Shown here: piece after piece, positions 15,188-20,913 of the stretch
Layout: every line of letters begins with the position of its first letter
Numbering within the stretch: position 1 is the stretch's first letter
DNA from: RGIG5050 sp045636065
Lineage (GTDB): Bacteria > Verrucomicrobiota > Kiritimatiellia > RFP12 > UBA1067
Assembly: GCA_045636065.1 (NCBI GenBank)
Contig: JAZTWW010000050.1
Coordinates: 1 to 20,913, forward strand
Direction: 5' to 3'
Length of the DNA stretch: 20,913 bases
Notes under the pieces: generated by a model
What the model saw: the letters and a program-made list of their open reading frames with translations, nothing else
The model's database searches: none
Told to the model about the DNA's origin: nothing
Program-made: the position numbers and the translations under genes

Positions 15188-15701
15188 CTCTTGACCATCC
15201 TTCCGCACCGAGGCGAACCGCCTCTTGAATGAAATCCCTGTCGCCCGTAACGACCGCAACGCGGGCGGCGCGACCTGCGAGCTTGAGCGCCCTCAGGAAA
15301 TCGAGGACGAGCCTGTCGGCCCTGTGAAGCCCCTCGCCGCCCGTATAGCTTACCCTAAGGCGGGCCTCCTCCAAGGCGGCGGCCTTCGCCCCGTCCATGA
15401 CGACCCACACCATGTCAAGCGGATGGGCTGCAAGGTACGAGCGCGCAAGGGCGAGAAGAGCGTCGAGCGTCCTTGTGGACGTGTTGAGGAGAAAGTTCCA
15501 CCCGTCGACAGCCACGAGCCGCCCGCCATCGGGGATCGATTGGGCATCGAGGCATGCGCGTACGGCAAGCGGGAAATGCGCCTCCCACATCGCAAGCGAT
15601 TCGCGCGCGGCGGCGAGCGACGCCTTGAGCGCGGCGTTCTCCGCCTTCAGCTCGCGCACGCGCTGCACGCGCGAATCCCTGAATATGTCGCTTGTCGTCA
15701 A
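15165..15701 (-). CDS. NYN/PIN-like ribonuclease-domain protein with coiled coil
   Basis: This is a 178-residue protein with an N-terminal heptad-like coiled coil (about residues 11-40) and a C-terminal NYN (PIN-fold) domain. The acidic residues expected of a metal-dependent ribonuclease are visible: Asp66 in LVAVDGWNFL, Asp103 in VWVVMDG, Asp129 in RADRLVLDFL, and Asp154/Asp156 in VVTGDRDFIQEA. It belongs near the YacP/NYN group, but the target RNA is unknown. The start is TTG at 15701, chosen because a perfect AGGAGG lies six bases upstream and no better start exists. It overlaps the rRNA methyltransferase and precedes gluQ, which supports an RNA-metabolism role. The coiled coil suggests dimerisation or a partner. 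Confidence 0.8.
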   Translation of the reverse strand: MTTSDIFRDSRVQRVRELKAENAALKASLAAARESLAMWEAHFPLAVRACLDAQSIPDGGRLVAVDGWNFLLNTSTRTLDALLALARSYLAAHPLDMVWVVMDGAKAAALEEARLRVSYTGGEGLHRADRLVLDFLRALKLAGRAARVAVVTGDRDFIQEAVRLGAEGWSRDEFAHLC

Positions 15702-15715
15702 GTTCCGCCTCCTCG

Positions 15716-16060
15716 CTAAAGCCCCATCACCGGCATTGAAACGCTGAATGTCGTCTTTGCCTTCCGGGAACCCGTCAGGAACTCAGATGCGATCCCGGGA
15801 AGATCGATCTCCTTTACGTCTCTCTTGGCCGAATAGACCGTGGCGGCGTACGGGGAGGTGTTGAATGAATGGCCCATCGTGCCGGCCGTGGCGTTGAGGG
15901 CGTTCGCTCCTGCATCGGCCCTGAGGTTCGACTGCATCGACATGGACTCGAGCGCAATCCCGGCGATAGCCGCGAACGCCGCGAGAACTATGGCGAACGC
16001 CAGCATGAGAAGAGCCGTCTCGATGAAGGCCTGTGCACGCTTGGAAGCTTTAGTGGCCAT
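15716..16060 (-). CDS. TadE-like pseudopilin
   Basis: This is a 114-residue protein with a type IV pilin/TadE-like N-terminus: a short basic leader (MATKASKRAQ), then a hydrophobic helix AFIETALLMLAFAIVLAAFAAI with Glu14 placed as in TadE/TadF pseudopilins. A small Ala/Asn-rich periplasmic domain follows. Such proteins join Flp/Tad pilus assembly after prepilin-peptidase processing. The ATG has GGAGGG about eight bases upstream. It overlaps the TadG-like gene by 11 bases if that gene's longer frame is used. The pair suggests a minor-pseudopilin unit, but no TadA, TadB, TadC or RcpA gene lies in the window, so they must be elsewhere or absent. A non-pilus envelope role remains possible. Confidence 0.7.
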   Translation of the reverse strand: MATKASKRAQAFIETALLMLAFAIVLAAFAAIAGIALESMSMQSNLRADAGANALNATAGTMGHSFNTSPYAATVYSAKRDVKEIDLPGIASEFLTGSRKAKTTFSVSMPVMGL

Positions 16061-18020
16061 GTCTTCGCCCTCCGCTTCTATGGACGCCGCCGCTTCTCGG
16101 CCTAAGGCACGTATGCGAATTTAAAGAGAGCCAGAGTCGGCCCCTCTGCCGGAAGACCCCCTGCTCCCACTTGCGCAAAGCCTCGCACCATGTGCACCCG
16201 TCGCGCCTTGGGCCGCTTCGGAAGTACTGCGGCAGATGGATGAAAACGTGCATCATCCAGGGGAGGTCCGCCGTCTCCCCGGAGCTGCCGGTGGCCGCAT
16301 CGACGGGTATGAGCCTCGCCGCCGTGAACGACGGCAGGACCAAGCGGCCGTATGCCGTACATTTGTGGCGCGCGCCCGTCTGATCGACTATGCAGCCGAG
16401 CGGTTTCGCGGCGGCCGTCCAGACGACCGTCCTGCTCCCGGCCGACGGCGAGGCCGGCTCGAAATCGTCAATGACCCTGACGACGGCCGAAGCCCCTTCG
16501 ACATCGTACTCGTCCTTTACGTCGCCGGCCATGAACTCCTTGAGATCCATTGCGCTCTCCCACCCGTCCCAGCGGGAGTCGTAGAAGCACCAGACGTTCG
16601 TCGACGCCCTTAGAACGTCGTTCGAGGCGATCATATCGGCCGTCCAATATGCGGCGAGCCCCGCGTCGTGGAGAGCGTCCGCGAGATTGTCGGCCCCGAC
16701 CGCCGCCACGATGTCTGCGGGGCGCATCGATACGCCAAGCGGGAAGACCTCGGAATTGCCGAGCGCATCAAACGCGCCTGGGTCCGGGAGCCTGGCCCAA
16801 TCGGAGCGGGAACAATGGGCATCGAGGAGATCAGGGGCGTAGAAATGGAACCAGCACCAGTTGAGGCCTACGACCGCATCGTAGAAATCCTTCCTGTAGA
16901 GCATGTGGCCGTCAGGGTCGAAGTCGAACATGATCATGTTGTCCGGCCCGGCCGCTATTCCGCCGGTGCCGTCTATGGAGTTCTCGAGGGCTGTAGCATA
17001 GAGCTCAAGGCGAGTCTTCGCCTCGGGATCGAGCGACGCGCCGTACATCCTCAATGCATTGGCGCGCATCCTAAGGATCTTAGCCATCCCTTCGTTCACT
17101 GGCGCACCGTTCTCCCGGGCCGCCGCCTGCGCGGCATAAAGCGGCCCTTCGATTGGCCCGACGAGTCTCAGCCAGTCCTGCTTCGCCAGCTTCTCGGCGG
17201 CACCTTCGAAATCCCCTTCTAGGATCGCTTCGACCCGCTCCAGGTTGAGCCTGCCAATGTCATTGAGGAGCATCCCCTGGCTTCTTGCGGCGGCGAGCGC
17301 TGCGGCGTCCCCTGCGTTCTGCATTCTGTTCTTCTTGAGCACAGAAAGGAACACGTCGGCGTTCATTGCCGCGAGAAGCGCGAGGACCGCGATAAGGAGG
17401 ATGAAGACTATTGCTATCTGCCCGCGCCGCCCAGAGAGGGAGCGCGGCGCGCGTGAAGCGATGCGCAGGGCGCCGCACACGGCCGCAAAAGCGAAGGCGC
17501 CTAAGGCGATGCCCGCCGTAAAAAGGAACGCTGCGCGCAAGAGCGTGAAGGTCGCGAGAATGGCCGATGCGGCGAAGATGGCGGCCAAGGCGGACATCGC
17601 CCTCAGGGAAGGCGCAGGGATGCCGCCTACATGGAACCTGTTTGCCGAAGCCGGCCTCACGTATAGTCTGGCCTGGCCGCCGCCGGCGCCGAACCGCAAG
17701 GGGACCGGATGCTCAGGAATCCAGCGGCGACGGAGCGAAAAGACGTGCCGGCCCGCGCCGTCGATCGAGACGGACATGCGCCCATCGGGGAGGAAATCGA
17801 TTTCATGCGCCCTTCCGCCTCCGTCGAGCGTCATGGCAAGGGGTTCCGGCTTTTCGTCAAGGTGCGACGCTACTTCTGCCAAGTATCCGGCGAACGCTTC
17901 CGCGGACGGTTCATAGGGGCTCGATCTTACGAGGACCCGCTTCGCGCGCATGGCCAGCGCCGCGCCCTGCGAGGCGAGCATTGCGATAGCGAAGGCGAAT
18001 CCTGCCACTGCGGCGAGCAT
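16050..18020 (-). CDS. TadG-like multi-pass membrane protein
   Basis: This is a 656-residue envelope protein. An N-terminal hydrophobic segment (residues 1-24), a short extracytoplasmic region and two further hydrophobic helices (about 140-185) precede RRGQIAIVFILLIAVLALLAAM near 198, the Tad/TadG signature, and NAGDAAALAAA. A large domain rich in Trp and Cys follows. TadG proteins act in assembly or anchoring of Tad pili. The ATG has GGAAGG upstream and lies three bases after the preceding stop. The last 36 residues are Arg/Gly-rich and read into tadE. A shift of -1 at a GGGGG run (complement of 16157-16161) gives instead a tail ending LALFKFAYVP with a stop at 16102, which looks more natural. 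A frameshift or indel is therefore suspected. The extra N-terminal helices are unusual for TadG. Confidence 0.72.
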   Translation of the reverse strand: MLAAVAGFAFAIAMLASQGAALAMRAKRVLVRSSPYEPSAEAFAGYLAEVASHLDEKPEPLAMTLDGGGRAHEIDFLPDGRMSVSIDGAGRHVFSLRRRWIPEHPVPLRFGAGGGQARLYVRPASANRFHVGGIPAPSLRAMSALAAIFAASAILATFTLLRAAFLFTAGIALGAFAFAAVCGALRIASRAPRSLSGRRGQIAIVFILLIAVLALLAAMNADVFLSVLKKNRMQNAGDAAALAAARSQGMLLNDIGRLNLERVEAILEGDFEGAAEKLAKQDWLRLVGPIEGPLYAAQAAARENGAPVNEGMAKILRMRANALRMYGASLDPEAKTRLELYATALENSIDGTGGIAAGPDNMIMFDFDPDGHMLYRKDFYDAVVGLNWCWFHFYAPDLLDAHCSRSDWARLPDPGAFDALGNSEVFPLGVSMRPADIVAAVGADNLADALHDAGLAAYWTADMIASNDVLRASTNVWCFYDSRWDGWESAMDLKEFMAGDVKDEYDVEGASAVVRVIDDFEPASPSAGSRTVVWTAAAKPLGCIVDQTGARHKCTAYGRLVLPSFTAARLIPVDAATGSSGETADLPWMMHVFIHLPQYFRSGPRRDGCTWCEALRKWEQGVFRQRGRLWLSLNSHTCLRPRSGGVHRSGGRRHGH

Positions 18021-18023
18021 CGG

Positions 18024-18662
18024 CTACCCTTCCGTCCTCGGTGTGCGTCCAAGACGCGCAAGGGCGGATTTAAGGTCGCCCCAGACGCACAGCTTGACCT
18101 TTCTCGACGCGGCGGGGTCGTCTCCGAAATTGTCGAGTATGAAATCCGGCGAATACGTGGAGATCGCGGGAACGCCGGCCACCTCGACCCAATGGCCGCG
18201 AAGCGCAGGCTGCGACGGCAACAGGGCCTTTTGCGTATCGCGCCCGAGAAGGATGTAAACCTTCGCGGGAGGGAGCGCGCCGCCGCACCTGGCAAGGCAT
18301 TCGACCGTCCAGGAGCCTTCGGGGAGATTCATCGCCGTGACCATCCTGCCCAAAAGGCCAAGCCCCTTCAAGGTAAGCTGCTTGAACGAGAGGAATGCGT
18401 AAAGCGGAATATCAGGCGAGGCGGGCTCCGGAGCCGGCTGGGTCTTAGGCTCTGGAGCCTGGACTTTAGGCTCCAGAGCGGGTGCCTCAGGCTTGGGAGC
18501 AGGTGCCTTAGACTCGACCCTTTCGGGCTCTTTAGCATACGAAAGCGGCGAAAGAAGCGCGCGGTCAATCTCAACCGCGCGCGTTCCCAGCTCGCTTTCG
18601 AGCGTCAGGGCCTCCCCCAACGCGCAAAGAACGGCATCAAGCGTTCTCGCCCTTGTATCCAT
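18024..18662 (-). CDS. Degenerate uracil-DNA-glycosylase-superfamily protein
   Basis: This is a 212-residue protein. An N-terminal helical segment (1-47) leads to a Pro/Ala/Glu/Lys-rich linker (about 52-84) with imperfect APEPK-type repeats. A C-terminal part then resembles family 4 uracil-DNA glycosylases: KVYILLGRDTQKALL, LRGHWVEVAGVPAISTYSP (154-172) and VWGDLKSAL. In active enzymes TYSP reads as a histidine-containing motif (TYHPAYLL-like); here serine replaces the catalytic histidine, and no GEAPG active-site loop is found before it. Uracil excision is therefore unlikely; a structural or DNA-binding role is possible. The ATG lies inside the last codons of galE (26-base overlap) with no strong ribosome site, so translation probably depends on galE. 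Confidence 0.65.
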   Translation of the reverse strand: MDTRARTLDAVLCALGEALTLESELGTRAVEIDRALLSPLSYAKEPERVESKAPAPKPEAPALEPKVQAPEPKTQPAPEPASPDIPLYAFLSFKQLTLKGLGLLGRMVTAMNLPEGSWTVECLARCGGALPPAKVYILLGRDTQKALLPSQPALRGHWVEVAGVPAISTYSPDFILDNFGDDPAASRKVKLCVWGDLKSALARLGRTPRTEG

Positions 18663-19665
18663 AGGGGTTCTGGCTCTGCCAGTTCCACGCGTCGCGGCAC
18701 ATTTCGTCTATGCCGCGCGTAGCCTTCCAGCCGAGCTCCTTCGCGGCGAGCGAGGGATCGGCCCAGCACTCGGCGATGTCACCGGGGCGGCGGGGCTTGA
18801 TGACGTACGGGACCTGGCGGCCGCTCGCCTTCTCGAAGGCCTTGACGACCTGAAGGACGGAATAGCCGTTGCCGGTGCCGAGGTTGTAGATCTTGAAGCC
18901 GGGCTTGCCCGCAAGCTTCTCGACGGCCTTGACGTGCGCAAGCGCGAGATCGACCACATGGATGTAGTCGCGCACGCCCGTTCCGTCGACCGTGGGATAG
19001 TCGTTGCCGAACACGTTAAGCTCTTTGCGGCGGCCGACGGCCACCTGCGCGACGAACGGCAGGAGGTTGTTGGGGATGCCGGCGGGGTCTTCGCCGATGC
19101 GGCCGGACTCGTGCGCGCCGATCGGGTTGAAGTACCTCAGGAGGATCGTGTTCCACTCGGGATCGGCCTTCTGCACGTCGCGGAAAACCTGCTCCATCAT
19201 GAGCTTCGTCCAGCCGTAGGGGTTGGTGCAGCCGGGCGTGGGGAAATCCTCGCGGATCGGCACGCTCGCGGGATCGCCGTACACCGTAGCGGACGACGAG
19301 AACACGATGTTCTTGCAGTTGTGCGCCGAGAGGACCTTGAGGAGCGTGAACGTTCCGCCGAGGTTGTTCTCGTAGTACTTGAGGGGGATCTGTGTGGACT
19401 CGCCGACGGCCTTGAGCGCGCCGAAGTGGATCGTCGCGTCGAACGGCTTCTCGGCAGCGACGACGTCGCTCAGCGCAGCCTCGTCGCGGATGTCCACCTT
19501 GTAGAACTTCGCGGCCTTGCCGGCGAGCTCGGCGACGCGCTTCAAGGACTCCTCGCAGGAATTGCAGAGGTTGTCAACGACAACGACGTCATGCCCGATC
19601 TTGAGAAGTTCGAGAACTGTATGCGAGCCGATGTAGCCCGCGCCTCCGGTTACGAGAATCTTCAT
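18637..19665 (-). CDS. galE: UDP-glucose 4-epimerase
   Basis: This is a 342-residue NAD-dependent short-chain dehydrogenase/reductase that interconverts UDP-glucose and UDP-galactose, feeding envelope polysaccharide and the Leloir pathway. The Rossmann motif GGAGYIGSH is at 7-15. Catalytic Tyr150 and Lys154 lie in NPYGWTK and SSSATVYG supplies the serine/threonine. FGALKAVGES, LRYFNPIGAH and DGTGVRDYIHVVDLA are classic GalE blocks. The length matches the family. The ATG has AAGGAGG eight bases upstream and lies 13 bases after the efp stop. It is second in the long efp-led operon. The UDP-GalNAc/GlcNAc epimerase variant cannot be excluded from sequence alone. Confidence 0.95.
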   Translation of the reverse strand: MKILVTGGAGYIGSHTVLELLKIGHDVVVVDNLCNSCEESLKRVAELAGKAAKFYKVDIRDEAALSDVVAAEKPFDATIHFGALKAVGESTQIPLKYYENNLGGTFTLLKVLSAHNCKNIVFSSSATVYGDPASVPIREDFPTPGCTNPYGWTKLMMEQVFRDVQKADPEWNTILLRYFNPIGAHESGRIGEDPAGIPNNLLPFVAQVAVGRRKELNVFGNDYPTVDGTGVRDYIHVVDLALAHVKAVEKLAGKPGFKIYNLGTGNGYSVLQVVKAFEKASGRQVPYVIKPRRPGDIAECWADPSLAAKELGWKATRGIDEMCRDAWNWQSQNPYGYKGENA

Positions 19666-19678
19666 TGCCGATGCCTCC

Positions 19679-20254
19679 TTACCTGGTGGAAATGCGGTCG
19701 TTGTACTCGCCGGTCTCGGTGGTGATGCGGATCACGTCGCCCTCGTTGATGAAGAGCGGGACTGCGCACACGTATCCACCCTCGACGGTGGCGGGCTTCG
19801 TCACCTTGCCGGAGGCGGTGTTGCCCTTGACGCCCGGCTCGACCTTGATGACCTTGCGCTCGACGAGCTGCGGCAGGGAGACGCCGATCACCTTCTCGTC
19901 GAAGATGAGGCCCTGGACGACCATCTCGTCCATGAGGAAGTACTTCTTGTCGCCCATCACCTCCGCGGTGACGCGGATCTCCTCGTAGTTGTCGTCGGTG
20001 AAGACGAACGCGCCGCCGTCCTCGTAGGAGAACGTGAGATCGCGCTGCATCAGGTCCGGCTTCTCGAACTTGTCGCCGCTCCTGTAGCTTCTCGTCATGC
20101 CGCCGCCGGTGATCATGTTGCGCATGCGGCAGTTGTAGATCGCCTGTCCCTTGCCCGGCTTGGAGAAGTCGAACTCCACGATTTCCCAAGGCTCGCCATC
20201 GATAAGCAGCTTCACGCCCTTGTGCAGCTCGCCCGCACCTATTACCTCGCCCAT
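19679..20254 (-). CDS. efp: Elongation factor P
   Basis: This is a 191-residue, three-domain, tRNA-shaped factor that binds between the P and E sites and relieves ribosome stalling at polyproline motifs. The loop KPGKGQA has Lys35 at the tip, the position lysylated by EpmA/EpmB in many bacteria; this is a lysine-type rather than arginine-type EF-P. KLLIDGEPWEIVEFDF, TGGGMTRSYRSGDKFEKPD and the C-terminal KGNTASGKVTKPATVEGG...VPLFINEGDVIRI...GEY are diagnostic. The ATG has AAGGAG six bases upstream. Transcription starts from the minus-strand half of the promoter shared with ssrA, and ten genes including efp follow on the same strand. No epmA or epmB is seen in the window. Confidence 0.96.
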   Translation of the reverse strand: MGEVIGAGELHKGVKLLIDGEPWEIVEFDFSKPGKGQAIYNCRMRNMITGGGMTRSYRSGDKFEKPDLMQRDLTFSYEDGGAFVFTDDNYEEIRVTAEVMGDKKYFLMDEMVVQGLIFDEKVIGVSLPQLVERKVIKVEPGVKGNTASGKVTKPATVEGGYVCAVPLFINEGDVIRITTETGEYNDRISTR

Positions 20255-20289
20255 TTTTTGCTCCTTTTCTGTCAGATGAAATTTGGGGT

Positions 20290-20341
20290 ATTATACCAAA
20301 AATGCGCCCCTCTTGCAAGCGCGCGCGGATTATGGTATAAT
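20290..20341. promoter_or_regulatory. Symmetric efp/ssrA divergent promoter with shared -35
   Basis: The hexamer TTGCAA at 20313-20318 is its own reverse complement and sits in the palindrome CTTGCAAG (20312-20319). Seventeen bases to its left is TATAAT for efp (20295-20290, minus strand); seventeen bases to its right is TATAAT for ssrA (20336-20341, plus strand). Both -10 boxes are inside an exact TGGTATAAT. One -35 element can thus serve both directions, and two polymerases could not bind at once. The -10 and spacing are visible; TTGCAA matches TTGACA at four of six positions. Confidence 0.75.
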
Positions 20342-20392
20342 AATCGCACTCTTTTGAAAAGATATGGCTCGTTTGGCAGCCTTTCTTGCAAT

Positions 20393-20748
20393 GGGGGTGA
20401 TACGGTTTCGACGGGATGCGTGGAGACCGGATTGCGTGCCGAGGATGCCGGTTGGCCTCGTTAATCATCCGGTAAAAAAGTAATTGCGAACAGCGATTAT
20501 AGACTCGCGGCCTGATTACGGCCCCGATGTCGCCCTGGCCAACGCCTGCTAGGCCTTGTGCGGCATAACTTCCGCAGGACGTGTTTGGGGGCCTGACACC
20601 TGGGCGCCCAGGCATGTACAATCGGGTGCGGGGAAGCGGATAAGCCCGGCCGTCGGCATACCGCTTCCGGGATCAAAGGCGGCATATGCGCGTAGACGTT
20701 CGGCCAAAGCCTTTCCGGACGGGGGTTCAACTCCCCCCACCTCCACCA
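20393..20748 (+). ncRNA. ssrA: Transfer-messenger RNA (tmRNA)
   Basis: This is a one-piece tmRNA of 356 bases that rescues stalled ribosomes with SmpB and tags the incomplete protein for proteolysis. The 5' end GGGGGTGATACGGTTTCGACGGG is the standard start; GGGGGTG pairs with CACCTCC before the encoded ACCA at 20745-20748, giving a seven-pair acceptor stem with one G-U. The 3' part GGACGGGGGTTCAACTCCCCC forms the T arm. The predicted start site near 20348 implies a leader of about 45 bases removed by RNase P. No permuted (two-piece) arrangement is seen. Confidence 0.97.
20486..20515 (+). other. tmRNA tag-peptide reading frame
   Basis: The resume codon is GCG at 20486 after GTAATT, and the frame reads ANSDYRLAA before TGA at 20513-20515. 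The ANxDY...LAA pattern matches the well-known proteolysis-tag layout. The nine-residue tag has an arginine just before LAA, where many tags have alanine. Confidence 0.9.
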
Positions 20749-20754
20749 TGACAC

Positions 20755-20794
20755 GGCCTCGCCAGATTTCTGGCGAGGCCTGACTTTTTCTTTT
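20755..20794 (+). terminator. Rho-independent terminator of ssrA
   Basis: GGCCTCGCCAG (20755-20765) and CTGGCGAGGCC (20770-20780) make a perfect 11-pair stem with a four-base loop. They are followed by a T-rich run (TTTTT-C-TTTT), starting six bases after the CCA end of the tmRNA. Confidence 0.95.
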
Positions 20795-20846
20795 ATAATC
20801 AATGGTTTTTACAAATACAAGAAAGAACTAAAAAGCGCGCGATAAG

Positions 20847-20913
20847 ATGAAAGAGAACAGATACATGTTCCGTTCTGATTTAGGAGGTTTTTTGTGGAAG
20901 GCTTGGAACGATA
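20847..20913 (+). CDS. Start of an unknown gene, cut by the window edge
   Basis: Two overlapping starts are possible. From ATG at 20847 the frame is open to the edge and reads MKENRYMFRSDLGG..., but only a weak ribosome site precedes it. From GTG at 20894 the frame reads MEGLER and has a perfect AGGAGG six bases upstream, making it the better start by signal. TTG at 20892 lies in the first frame with similar spacing. The fragment is too short to assign a product. Confidence 0.45.
   Translation, partial: MKENRYMFRSDLGGFLWKAWND

Noticed and set aside
15188..15259. N-terminal extension of the methyltransferase
   Set aside because: It lies inside the NYN gene in another frame, and the 15187 ATG has its own ribosome site.
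20497..20802. Minus-strand open frames opposite the tmRNA
   Set aside because: They are antisense to an unmistakable tmRNA and its terminator.

Overview
The window is a mostly GC-rich bacterial chromosome segment with dense, overlapping genes and nearly all coding on the minus strand. Several features suggest an anaerobic, diderm, heterotrophic bacterium: an [FeFe]-hydrogenase maturase (HydE), MurF plus a YkuD L,D-transpeptidase, Tad-type pseudopilin-like genes, a lysine-type EF-P and a one-piece tmRNA. The combination, with recurring GGGGACAGTCCCC-type palindromes, recalls the PVC superphylum (Kiritimatiellota/Lentisphaerota-like). That placement is an inference and was not tested by any search.

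Left block (1-7386, minus strand). A promoter at 7358-7386 drives ilvC, an unknown protein, a TatD-family hydrolase and a SWIM/SNF2 helicase. Each junction is a 4-base GTGA or ATGA overlap. Next come hydE, with its own promoter almost touching its start codon, and a glycosyltransferase gene starting in a GTGA overlap with the hydE stop. The glycosyltransferase is cut short by a palindromic repeat near the window edge.

Middle block (7387-10665). On the plus strand is one ATPase_2/DUF234-type P-loop ATPase, with a strong promoter and an elaborate inverted-repeat leader. Facing it on the minus strand are two AT-richer genes for unknown secreted proteins. This block also holds an apparent coding remnant after the stop of one of them and the second copy of a perfect 28-base dispersed repeat whose first copy lies upstream of hydE.

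Right block (10666-20254, minus strand). Ten genes run head to tail with overlaps or gaps of at most 14 bases: efp, galE, a degenerate uracil-DNA-glycosylase-like gene, TadG-like and TadE-like genes, an NYN-domain gene, an RsmC-like methyltransferase, gluQ, an L,D-transpeptidase and murF. They look like one operon led by efp, mixing translation, RNA metabolism, sugar-nucleotide and cell-wall functions.

Right edge. The tmRNA gene ssrA (20393-20748, plus strand) diverges from efp and ends in a textbook terminator. The efp and ssrA promoters are mirror images sharing one palindromic -35 hexamer (TTGCAA), each with a 17-base spacer to an exact TGGTATAAT extended -10. Two ribosome-stalling functions, EF-P (prevention) and tmRNA (rescue), thus appear to compete for one polymerase site. 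This is the most interesting signal in the window. A further gene begins at the right edge.
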